DNA from: Limnohabitans sp. DM1
GTDB lineage: Bacteria > Pseudomonadota > Gammaproteobacteria > Burkholderiales > Burkholderiaceae_C
Direction: 5' to 3'
DNA: 64,000 bases
Assembly (NCBI RefSeq): GCF_001269385.1
Contig: NZ_CXOO01000034.1
Location: forward strand, 44,174-108,173
Positions 56,841 through 64,000 of this stretch are shown here, in pieces. The translations under genes and the position numbers were made by a program. The stretch's first letter is position 1; each line of letters starts with the position of its first letter. Under the pieces are notes generated by a model, which worked only from the letters and a program-made list of their open reading frames with translations, did no database searches and was not told the origin of the DNA.

Positions 56841-57012
56841 TTGATCCGGCCCTGTGAAGTCTGCAGGGTGACTTCAATCTTGCGTCTTGTGGGAGCTAGC
56901 CCTGCTGGCGATCAGACGCTTGTGGACCACATGCTTTTCGCTTGGCTGGCAAGCTCCCACAAAATCCTCCCAACTGGCAACACACGGCTCAGACTTCATC
57001 GGGCCGAATCTA
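56841..57012 (+). repeat. 172-bp MITE-like repeat (element A)
   Basis: The element begins TTGATCCGGCCCTGTGAAGT and ends GACTTCATCGGGCCGAATCT, giving imperfect terminal inverted repeats of about 25 bp. Internally TTGTGGGAGCTAGCC (56887-56901) pairs with GGCAAGCTCCCACAA, a REP-like long hairpin. By hand alignment about 160 of 172 positions match the reverse complement of 62551-62722. Confidence 0.88.
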
Positions 57013-57222
57013 TAGGCTGTAGTCAACAGCGCTGCATCGCCTGCAAGGCCGTGGCATCCCACAAAACCTGATGCAGACATTTGGTGTGAAAACGCACCGA
57101 CCCTGCTCGGATGAGTGCATACAGTGAATCGTGGATACCTCGAAAACAGCTTCACACATACATCTGTGAAGCGGTGAATTCAGAGGTGTCCATTTTCTCC
57201 ACCTTCCACAAGGAAAATCACT
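57013..57222 (+). other. upstream region of the stress cassette
   Basis: No gene is seen here. CTTCACA (57149-57155) and TGTGAAG (57164-57170) form an inverted repeat with an 8-base spacer, about 55-75 bases before the PRC-barrel start. It is a candidate operator or 5' hairpin. AAGGA precedes the GTG start at 57223. Confidence 0.4.
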
Positions 57223-57600
57223 GTGACTCAAATACCACCATCCTCTTTCCAAAATACACCCATCAAGGCATCGAATGTCATCGGCAAAGATGTGGTGAAT
57301 TCAATGCAGGAAAACCTGGGGGACATCAAAGAACTCATGCTGGACCCCGTGAGCGGAAAAATTGCCTACGCAGTCCTGTCATTTGGCGGCTTTCTGGGCT
57401 TGGGCGAAAAGCTTTTCGCAGTGCCTTTTTCGGCCTTGACTTACAGCCACGTCAACGATGAGTACGTGCTGGATGTCAGCAAAGAGATTTTGAGCAAGGC
57501 ACCTGGTTTTGATTCTTCCAATTGGCCAACGATGGCCACTGAGGAGTGGAATCGCGACATTTACAAGTACTACGAAAAACGCCCTTACTGGGAAATCTGA
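57223..57600 (+). CDS. PRC-barrel domain protein
   Basis: The 125-residue protein starts at GTG 57223 behind AAGGA. The PRC-barrel runs from about residue 17: ASNVIGKDVVNSMQENLGDI, KIAYAVLSFGGFLGLGEKLF and FAVPFSALTY, followed by a short helical tail. PRC-barrel proteins of this type are common in stress-inducible clusters, and their biochemical role is unknown. It is the first gene of the cassette bracketed by 172-bp repeats. Confidence 0.88.
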   Translation: MTQIPPSSFQNTPIKASNVIGKDVVNSMQENLGDIKELMLDPVSGKIAYAVLSFGGFLGLGEKLFAVPFSALTYSHVNDEYVLDVSKEILSKAPGFDSSNWPTMATEEWNRDIYKYYEKRPYWEI

Positions 57601-57793
57601 ACACTGAATATGGGGGGCAATTGGATGCCGTACAGCTTCCCTCCATTTCAAATTTTCATTGACGTTTTGCCCCCCAGTCAAAGACCCCACCGACTTTTTC
57701 GGCAAGCTCCATCAGATGGGCTTGTGGGTGTTCGTTGCCCGATTCATTACCCCATCCAAGTAAAAAACTGTTCGTTCATTTTCAAGGACGCCC

Positions 57794-58771
57794 ATGAACA
57801 CTTCAATGCCTCTCCCGGGAAGCCCTGCCTCCCCGGATTATCAGAATTTGCGTGCGAACGCTGATGCGGCCAAGTCGGCAGGTCTGCAGCTCAGCGCCGT
57901 TTCCTGGGCGGCCATTTTGGCAGGTGCAGCAACCGCGACGGTCATGTCGATCCTGCTCTTGATTCTGGGCACGGGCTTGGGCTTATCGGTCGTTTCGCCG
58001 TGGTCCGCAAAAGGCATCAGTGCCATCAGTTTGGGCATCACTGCGATTGTGTGGTTGACACTCACACAGTTGATCTCTTCAGGCTTGGGGGGCTACATTG
58101 CGGGTCGCTTGAGAACGCGCTGGACACACGTCGACAAGGCAGAGACCTATTTTCGGGACACCGCGCATGGTTTTTTGTCCTGGGCCGTCTCGACCTTGGT
58201 CACTGCAACCGTGCTGGCTTCTTTCGTTTCTTCCATCACAGGCGCAGGCACACAAGCTGCTGCCACTGTGATCAGTGGCGCCTCCATTGCGGGAGCCACG
58301 GTGGCCCATGTCGGGCTGACACGATCCGATGCTGACAACCTTCAAAACGTTTACTTTCTGGATTCCTTGTTCCGTATGCCTTCATCAGCCAGTTCAGTCA
58401 ATGGACCTCGAACAGGCGGTGAGCGTTTGAACCCGGAATCCTCAGCGTCTGAGCAACAGTCCGAGGTCATGCACATCATGCTCAACAGTTTGCGCACAGG
58501 CCCATTGCCGCCAGATGATTTGAGCCATGTCGCGCAGATCGTTGCGCAACGCACGGGTTTGACGCAACAAGAAGCGCAGCAGCGGGTCACTGATGTGTAT
58601 GGACGCATGCAAGCGCGATTCATTGCGGCACAAACAACCGCCATCCAGGCTGCAGAGCAGGCACGCAAGGCATCGACCTATGCGGCATTGTGGATGGTTG
58701 TCTCCATGCTTGTGGGGGCTTTCATGGCCAGTTGGGCTGCCATTTTTGGCGGTCGACAACGTGACCTGTAA
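57794..58771 (+). CDS. conserved membrane protein of unknown function
   Basis: The 325-residue protein has hydrophobic segments near residues 35-60, 75-105, 130-150, 155-172 and 295-318, with glycine-zipper-like stretches such as GAGTQAAATVISGASIAGA. A soluble region of about 110 residues before the last helix contains DLSHVAQIVAQRTGLTQQEA. It resembles uncharacterised membrane proteins found with PRC-barrel genes in Burkholderiales stress clusters. No enzymatic motif is seen. Confidence 0.75.
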   Translation: MNTSMPLPGSPASPDYQNLRANADAAKSAGLQLSAVSWAAILAGAATATVMSILLLILGTGLGLSVVSPWSAKGISAISLGITAIVWLTLTQLISSGLGGYIAGRLRTRWTHVDKAETYFRDTAHGFLSWAVSTLVTATVLASFVSSITGAGTQAAATVISGASIAGATVAHVGLTRSDADNLQNVYFLDSLFRMPSSASSVNGPRTGGERLNPESSASEQQSEVMHIMLNSLRTGPLPPDDLSHVAQIVAQRTGLTQQEAQQRVTDVYGRMQARFIAAQTTAIQAAEQARKASTYAALWMVVSMLVGAFMASWAAIFGGRQRDL

Positions 58772-58816
58772 CAACCCACCCCTATTGATATCACTTTGAC
58801 TTAGACAGGACTCACT

Positions 58817-58891
58817 ATGCGTTCATTGCTGTTGTATCTGCTCGGTATTCCGATTCCCATCATCATTTTGATTGCCTTGTTTTTACGATAG
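58817..58891 (+). CDS. 24-residue hydrophobic membrane peptide
   Basis: The short frame encodes MRSLLLYLLGIPIPIIILIA then LFLR and a stop. AGGA lies six bases before the ATG. The peptide is one predicted membrane helix with a conspicuous G-I-P-I-P-I-I-I core. Very similar tiny proteins occur in many proteobacterial genomes as far as I recall, often unannotated because of length. It is placed between the membrane protein and catalase genes on the same strand, so cotranscription is likely. Confidence 0.7.
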   Translation: MRSLLLYLLGIPIPIIILIALFLR

Positions 58892-58953
58892 TTTGCGGTT
58901 GGATTCTCCAACTCACATGGCTTCAAAAACCTCAGAAACGGCGGTTCATTCCT

Positions 58954-61338
58954 ATGGCTAAAAGCAAAATTCAAGGCAAAAGCAAGGGTGCTGTGCAAGC
59001 AGGTGTTTTCAACCGTGCAGCTGAAAAAGCAATGCAAACGCAGGAGCTTGCAACGGCCATGCCGTTCAATGCCCACAAAGGTTTGGAGTATGGCCTTGGC
59101 AACGCGCTGAATCCAAAATCCGGGCAGACCGTACAGCCCGAGTCGCGACTGCCCACCGGCAGCACACTGTCGGAGTCCCAAGGCACGCCCAAGACGGGCA
59201 GCATGGCCGCAGAGGGTATGAATGCCGGCATCGGTTCACTCGACCGTGTGCGGGTGGATTCGAGCGGGCAAATGTTGACGACCAATCAAGGCGTGCCCAT
59301 CAGCGACAACCAGAACTCCCTCAAGGATGGCTTGCGGGGACCGGTCTTGCTGGAAGATTTCATCTTGCGCGAGAAGATCACGCATTTTGACCATGAGCGC
59401 ATTCCTGAGCGCATCGTGCATGCAAGGGGTTCGGGGGCGCATGGATTTTTTGAATGCTACGAAGCCTTGACGCCGTTGACCCAAGCTGCACCGTTTCAAG
59501 AGGCAGGCAAGAAGACGCCTGTGTTTGTCCGGTTTTCTACGGTGGCCGGCGAGCGGGGCTCCAAGGACACGGCGCGTGATGTGCGTGGCTTTGCCGTCAA
59601 GTTCTATACCAACGAAGGCAATTGGGATTTGGTGGGCAACAACATGCCGGTTTTCTTCATACAGGATGCCATCAAGTTCCCCGACCTCATCCATGCGGTC
59701 AAACCCGAGCCGCATCACCAGATGCCACAGGCCGCCAGCGCGCACGACACTTTCTGGGACTTCGTTTCCTTGATGCCGGAGTCCACCCACATGTTGATGT
59801 GGGTCATGAGTGACCGCGCCATCCCGCGCAGCTACGCGACCATGGAAGGATTTGGCGTGCACACCTTCCGTTTGGTCAATGCACACAATGAATCTGTGTT
59901 CGTCAAGTTTCACTGGAAGCCCAAGTTTGGCACCCACTCCATGGTTTGGGATGAGGCGGTGAAAATTTCTGGCGCAGACCCCGACTACCACCGCCGCGAC
60001 CTTTGGGAGCGCATCGAGTCGGGCGCATTCCCCGAGTGGGAACTGGGATTGCAGATCTTCACAGAAGAGCAAGCAGCCAAATTCAGTTTCGATGTGTTGG
60101 ACGCCACCAAGCTGATTCCTGAAGAATTGGTGCCCGTCAAGCTGGTGGGGCGCATGGTCTTGAACCGTAACCCGGACAATTTTTTTGCAGAAACCGAACA
60201 GGTGGCTTTTTGCGCAGCCCATGTCATCCCCGGCATTGATTTTTCGAACGACCCCTTGCTGGCCGGTCGCATCCATTCCTATATGGACACGCAAATTTCA
60301 CGGCTGGGCGGCCCCAACTTTCACGAACTACCCATCAACAGTCCGATCAATCCCGTTCACAACAACCAGCGTGACGGCATGCATCGCCAGGCCATTCCAC
60401 GCGGTCGGGTGTCCTATGAGCCCAACTCACTGGGGGGTGGCTGTCCTTTTCAGGCCGGCGCTGAGCAGGGTTTTGTCACGGTGCATGAACGCTTGCAGGC
60501 CAAAGATTTGCGTGCCAAGGTGCGTGGCAAGCCGGAAAAATTTGCTGACCACTACACCCAAGCAAAATTGTTCTACAACAGCCAAACGCCTGTGGAGCAG
60601 GCCCATATTGCCGCTGCGTTTCGATTTGAATTGAGCAAGCTGACGGTGCCTGCGATTCGCCAACGCATGGTGTCTTCTTTGCGCAATGTGTCCGAAGCAC
60701 TGGCCCGGCAAGTGGCGGATGGCTTGGGCATGAGCAGCATGCCGCCTGCCATGCCCTTGGCATTGGCCAAGCCGTCCAAGCCCGAGGTGTCGGTTTCGCC
60801 CATGCTGTCATTGACTGCCCGTCCCGGTGAAGGGTTGATTGCAGGCCTGAAGATCGCGATCCTGTCTGCGCACGGCATGCTGGGTCAAAGCGCAGCTGCT
60901 GTATATGCCGAACTGGCTGCGCTGGGTGCAACGCCCTGTTTCGTGGCACCACACATCGGTGAAGTTCAAACAAGCGATCAAGTGCCGGTCGTGGCGGATG
61001 CATCGCTTGAAAATGAACCTGGATTTTTGTTTGATGCGCTGGTGTTGCCAGAGGGTGAGCAAGCGGTCAAAAATTTGGCCAATGACCCCCACACCCTGGA
61101 CTTCATCAAAGACACATACAGGCATGGAAAAACCCTGTTGTCCCTGAGCGACTCACAAGCACTTCTGGCCGCAGCTGGCGTGCCATCGCAAGTGGCAAAG
61201 GGCAGTACGGATCAAGGCTTGATCATCGGGAAAACCTACACGAATGTTCTGCGGGATGCATTCATCCAAGCCCTCTCACTTCAACGGCACCCACAACGCG
61301 AAGCTGCCTTCTTGCAAAGTCAAGGCGCTCCATCATGA
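58954..61338 (+). CDS. katE: large-subunit catalase (HPII/KatE type)
   Basis: This 794-residue clade-2 catalase has the heme-side His156 in [15 protein letters not shown], distal Asn in [13 protein letters not shown], and proximal Tyr443 in [17 protein letters not shown]-terminal flavodoxin/GATase-like domain runs from about residue 625 ([20 protein letters not shown]). The first 80 residues are an unusual Lys/Gln/Ala-rich extension. HPII-type catalases decompose H2O2 in stationary phase. It belongs to the bracketed stress cassette. Confidence 0.96.
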   Translation: MAKSKIQGKSKGAVQAGVFNRAAEKAMQTQELATAMPFNAHKGLEYGLGNALNPKSGQTVQPESRLPTGSTLSESQGTPKTGSMAAEGMNAGIGSLDRVRVDSSGQMLTTNQGVPISDNQNSLKDGLRGPVLLEDFILREKITHFDHERIPERIVHARGSGAHGFFECYEALTPLTQAAPFQEAGKKTPVFVRFSTVAGERGSKDTARDVRGFAVKFYTNEGNWDLVGNNMPVFFIQDAIKFPDLIHAVKPEPHHQMPQAASAHDTFWDFVSLMPESTHMLMWVMSDRAIPRSYATMEGFGVHTFRLVNAHNESVFVKFHWKPKFGTHSMVWDEAVKISGADPDYHRRDLWERIESGAFPEWELGLQIFTEEQAAKFSFDVLDATKLIPEELVPVKLVGRMVLNRNPDNFFAETEQVAFCAAHVIPGIDFSNDPLLAGRIHSYMDTQISRLGGPNFHELPINSPINPVHNNQRDGMHRQAIPRGRVSYEPNSLGGGCPFQAGAEQGFVTVHERLQAKDLRAKVRGKPEKFADHYTQAKLFYNSQTPVEQAHIAAAFRFELSKLTVPAIRQRMVSSLRNVSEALARQVADGLGMSSMPPAMPLALAKPSKPEVSVSPMLSLTARPGEGLIAGLKIAILSAHGMLGQSAAAVYAELAALGATPCFVAPHIGEVQTSDQVPVVADASLENEPGFLFDALVLPEGEQAVKNLANDPHTLDFIKDTYRHGKTLLSLSDSQALLAAAGVPSQVAKGSTDQGLIIGKTYTNVLRDAFIQALSLQRHPQREAAFLQSQGAPS

Positions 61339-61441
61339 TGGGCCTTGTCAAGACAGTCGGCCAGATTTCGCAATTTGCAACGAGTCGAAAACACAGGGTG
61401 GATGCACACATCCCTTCTTCGGCACCGATGTACTGACCCGA

Positions 61442-62482
61442 ATGGCACGGCGCTCAACCTGGGGACTGTTGTCGCGCATGGCCAACAAACAAGCGCGCTG
61501 GGTGATGCGTCGTGCGGCCAGTGCGGGCCAAGGTGTTTTGCGGCTTGCATCGCGCTCTTCTGCTGCCCCACGTAAGTCCCGGGTGGCTGCGCCCGCTCAA
61601 GGGTGGAGCGAGGGCCTGTCGCTCAACCCCTCGGGGCTGCGGCGATATGGTTTCTATAGACCCCCCAACTTGTCCCCATCCAAACCAAGCCCACTGTTGC
61701 TGATGCTGCACGGCTGTGGTCAGGATGCATTGGAATTTTCTGCCAGCACCAAGATGAATCAGCTGGCCAAACGCTTGGGTTTCATGGTGCTTTACCCACA
61801 GCAAGACCGGCAAGCCAATGCCATGGGGTGTTGGAACTGGTTTCAAAAGCGCAACGCTCGCGCCAAACTTGAAGCGGCCAGCATTGTGGCGGCTTTGGAC
61901 CATGTCAGCAGTTTGCATGCAATTGATCGCTCGCGGGTTGCCATCGCAGGACTGTCTGCGGGCGCCAGCATGGCAGCGCTCACGGCGCTGCACTTTCCAC
62001 GCCGTTTTGCTGCAGTGGTGATGCACTCAGGGGTAGAGCCCACTTCCGCCAATTCTTCGGCCACTGCAGTGGCGGCCATGCACGGACGTTTTCGCGTGCC
62101 ATTGCATCTGGCCGACAAAGATGCAGCAGTCTTGCCCGCATTGCTGGTGATTCAAGGCAACGCAGACCCGGTGGTTGACAGTGCCAATGGACTGCGGGCA
62201 GCGCTGCAGTGGGCTGCTCATGGTCACGCGCAACCCGAAGCGGCGCGTGCGGTTCGTCATGGAAAGCGTTATGCGTTCACCACCATGGACTGGTTTGTGG
62301 GTGAGCGTTTGCAGGTGACCTACAAGGAGATCAGTGGCCTGGGACATGCTTGGAGCGGTGGGGCTGCGTCACAAGCCTATTCGGATCCCAAAGGACCTGA
62401 TGCCTCGCGCATGGTGTGGGCATTTGCAAAACAGCAGTTTGAACAGATCGCCGCTGAGAATCAATCCAGCAAAAGCCATTGA
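61442..62482 (+). CDS. PHB depolymerase-like esterase (LpqC/Esterase_PHB family)
   Basis: About 346 residues. The family core starts LSLNPSGLRRYGFYRPPNL, then LLLMLHGCGQDALEFSASTK (oxyanion hole), the nucleophile in AGLSAGASMAA (about residue 165), catalytic Asp in VIQGNADPVVDS and His in GLGHAWSGG. The start at 61442 (MARRSTWGLLSRM) is uncertain because no ribosome-binding site is visible. The basic N-terminus lacks an obvious signal peptide. It may act on PHB oligomers or other esters, consistent with the phasin elsewhere in the window. Confidence 0.88.
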   Translation: MARRSTWGLLSRMANKQARWVMRRAASAGQGVLRLASRSSAAPRKSRVAAPAQGWSEGLSLNPSGLRRYGFYRPPNLSPSKPSPLLLMLHGCGQDALEFSASTKMNQLAKRLGFMVLYPQQDRQANAMGCWNWFQKRNARAKLEAASIVAALDHVSSLHAIDRSRVAIAGLSAGASMAALTALHFPRRFAAVVMHSGVEPTSANSSATAVAAMHGRFRVPLHLADKDAAVLPALLVIQGNADPVVDSANGLRAALQWAAHGHAQPEAARAVRHGKRYAFTTMDWFVGERLQVTYKEISGLGHAWSGGAASQAYSDPKGPDASRMVWAFAKQQFEQIAAENQSSKSH

Positions 62483-62489
62483 TGACTGA

Positions 62490-62826
62490 TTGATCCGGCT
62501 CGCTGAAGTTTGAAATTTTTGCACCGTCAAACCGTAGGTCGGTAGATTTATAGATTCGGCCCGATGAAGTCTGAGCCCTGTGTTGCCCGCTGCGAGGATT
62601 TTGTGGGAGCTTGCCAGCCAAGCGAAAAGCCTGTGGGCCACAAGCGTCTGATCGCCAGCAGGGCTAGCTCCCACAAGGTGCAAGGTTGAAGTCACCCTGC
62701 AAACATCACAGGGCCGGGTCAATAGCTCCGACGTTGGTGGTTGAGCGAAGATCCATGTCGGGGCCGAAGCCACCGATTCCGGGGTGACCTGGCGCACACA
62801 TCTCAGACTTCAGCGTGCCGGATCAA
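62490..62826. repeat. 165-bp MITE-like repeat interrupted by a 172-bp copy (element C)
   Basis: The outer ends TTGATCCGGCTCGCTGAAGT (62490) and ACTTCAGCGTGCCGGATCAA (ending 62826) are inverted repeats like those of 55662-55826. The total is 337 bp; removing the inner 172-bp repeat (62551-62722) leaves exactly 165 bp. The insertion splits the GTAGGTCGG...TCCGAC module, leaving GTAGGTCGG at 62533 and TCCGACG at 62727. The right end overlaps the aldolase stop codon. Confidence 0.8.
62551..62722 (-). repeat. 172-bp MITE-like repeat, inverted copy (element B)
   Basis: Reverse complement of the 56841-57012 element, with about 12 mismatches over 172 positions and no gaps by hand alignment. It contains the same internal GTGGGAGC/GCTCCCAC hairpin. 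It sits inside another repeat (62490-62826). Confidence 0.88.
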
Positions 62827-63475
62827 GAGATGCACCCCGATGCCTGAAGGCCCTGACAAATGCTTCAGCTTGAACTCGCACCTCCTGGGCGCTGCGCCCC
62901 GGTGCAAACAAGGCCGACCCCAAACCGAAGCCGGACGCACCAGCCTCCAAATAAGCCGCAACGTTGTCCGGCGTGATGCCGCCCACGGGCATCAGGGCGG
63001 CCGATTTGGGCAGCACGGCCCGCAGGGCTTTGACGGTGGCGGGCGAGATCATCTCGGCAGGGAAAAGTTTGAGGCCGTGCGCACCCGCATCGAGGGCGGC
63101 AAAGGCCTCGGTGGGCGTGGCCACGCCGGGCAGCGCCACCATGTTCAGGGCCAGGGCTTGCGCCACCACGGCGGGGTTGAAGTTGGGGGCCACAACCAGG
63201 CGGCCGCCCGCAGCGTGCACGTCCTTGACCTGCTGCGCGTTCAGCACGGTGCCTGCGCCGATCAGGGTTTGCGGAAAAAGCTTTGTCAGGGCGGCGATGC
63301 TCTGCAAGGGCTCGGGCGAGTTGAGCGGCACCTCGATGATGGCAAAGCCGCTGGCCACCAGCGAATCGCCAATGGCGGGTGCTTCAGCGGGCGTGAGGCC
63401 GCGCAGGATGGCGATCAAGGGCAGTTGGGCCATGGCTTGCGCCAGGGTTTGAGCGGGGTGGGTGTGGGGTGTCAT
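62810..63475 (-). CDS. dgoA: 2-dehydro-3-deoxy-6-phosphogalactonate aldolase-like (DgoA/KDPG aldolase family)
   Basis: The 221-residue class I aldolase has PLIAILRGLTPAEAPAIGDS, FAIIEVPLNSPEPLQSI (catalytic Glu), LIGAGTVLNAQQV, HGLKLFPAE (Schiff-base Lys) and LMPVGGITPDN. The PLNSPxP motif favours DgoA (De Ley-Doudoroff galactonate pathway) over Eda. The last residues LDPAR and the TGA stop are encoded inside the terminal inverted repeat of the element ending at 62826, so the original C-terminus was probably altered. The start lies beside a 96-bp repeat array. Confidence 0.88.
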   Translation of the reverse strand: MTPHTHPAQTLAQAMAQLPLIAILRGLTPAEAPAIGDSLVASGFAIIEVPLNSPEPLQSIAALTKLFPQTLIGAGTVLNAQQVKDVHAAGGRLVVAPNFNPAVVAQALALNMVALPGVATPTEAFAALDAGAHGLKLFPAEMISPATVKALRAVLPKSAALMPVGGITPDNVAAYLEAGASGFGLGSALFAPGRSAQEVRVQAEAFVRAFRHRGASLDPAR

Positions 63476-63497
63476 TTTGAGGTGGTGATGGTTGATT

Positions 63498-63880
63498 CAG
63501 GGCGTGTGCCACGCCCATCGCCCACGGGGTGGGCTCCTACAAAAGAAGGCAGGCGCATGCGTTGTAGGAGCGCACCCTGTGCGCGATGGTTTTCAGGGCG
63601 TGTGCCACGCCCATCGCCCACGGGGTGGGCTCCTACAAAAGAAGGCAGGCGCATGCGCTGTAGGAGCGCACCCTGTGCGCGATGGTTTTCAGGGCGTGTG
63701 CCACGCCGATCGCCCACGGGGTGGGCTCCTACAAAAGAAGGCAGGCGCATGCGCTGTAGGAGCGCACCCTGTGCGCGATGGTTTTCAGGGCGTGTGCCAC
63801 GCCCATCGGCCACGGGGTGGGCTCCTACAAAGGAAGGCAGGCTCATGTGCTGTAGGAGCGCACCCTGTGCGCGATGGTTT

Positions 63881-63893
<13 letters not shown>
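63498..63893. repeat. tandem array of a 96-bp REP-like hairpin unit (4 copies plus partial)
   Basis: Units start at 63498, 63594, 63690 and 63786, each exactly 96 bp, with a truncated fifth from 63882. Each unit contains GGGTGGGCTCCTACA and TGTAGGAGCGCACCC, imperfect reverse complements that form a long hairpin, plus CAGGGCGTGTGCCACGCC. Copies differ at only a few positions. There are no spacers as in CRISPR arrays. The array lies between dgoA and a truncated DUF808 gene. Confidence 0.93.

Positions 63894-64000
<107 letters not shown>

Overview
The window looks like a chromosomal segment of a betaproteobacterium of the order Burkholderiales, most likely Comamonadaceae (a Limnohabitans/Rhodoferax/Polaromonas-type genome). 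This is inferred from high GC, protein style and gene content: a Bug/TctC binding protein, phasin, class I fumarase, Edd-Eda, an ExbBD-TonB-HemP iron locus and a Pcm-rhodanese-TolC operon. I saw no rRNA, tRNA, CRISPR array, prophage or insertion-sequence transposase. Most of the window is ordinary core and peripheral metabolism. The unusual material is in the intergenic repeats, mainly in the last 9 kb.

Layout. 1-6.3 kb: end of an MFS transporter, murI, class I fumarase, a UPF0114 membrane protein and a divergent acetyl-CoA synthetase. 6.5-10.5 kb: a Bug-type binding protein, gamma-glutamyltransferase and a HigBA toxin-antitoxin pair in an AT-rich patch. 10.6-16.1 kb: a short-chain dehydrogenase behind a palindromic operator, cyclopropane fatty acid synthase, a DUF423-like protein and the AhpC-AhpF peroxidase system. 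16.2-23.8 kb: one long leftward iron locus (Fe3+-binding protein, TonB-dependent siderophore receptor, PiuC-type dioxygenase, FMN hydroxy-acid oxidase, TonB, ExbB, ExbD, HemP) headed by a good Fur box. 23.8-34.2 kb: a patatin lipoprotein, phasin, an HDAC-like/thioesterase/nitroreductase operon, pncB, then an NhaD-like antiporter/GyaR/RmuC/MFS run joined by stop-start overlaps. 34.2-41.6 kb: a leftward efflux operon, TetR-adaptor-RND pump-Pcm-rhodanese-TolC. 41.8-45.2 kb: msrA, then a small Cys/His-rich secreted protein, a DUF2946-like protein and a ZnuD-like TonB receptor. 45.2-55.6 kb: an AEC transporter, a hydrolase, pdxH, a ChaC-like protein, edd-eda behind a HexR-like box, glyoxalase, thioesterase, SDR, VOC protein, RIO kinase and a DTW-domain tRNA-modifying enzyme.

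55.6-64 kb: pirin, then a stress cassette (PRC-barrel protein, membrane protein, 24-residue peptide, large-subunit catalase, PHB-depolymerase-like esterase). Inverted copies of a 172-bp repeat bracket this cassette. A second repeat family (165 bp) shares terminal inverted-repeat sequence with the 172-bp family. One 165-bp copy appears to have been split by a 172-bp copy: 337 = 165 + 172. The aldolase gene next to it takes its stop codon from a repeat end. A 96-bp hairpin unit then repeats four times in tandem, exactly where a DUF808 (YedI-like) gene is cut short.

The most interesting part of the window is this pair of transposase-less repeat families and their effect on gene ends. No clearly new multi-protein system was recognised. 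The small-protein metal module at 42.4-45.2 kb and the bracketed stress cassette are the best candidates for follow-up.
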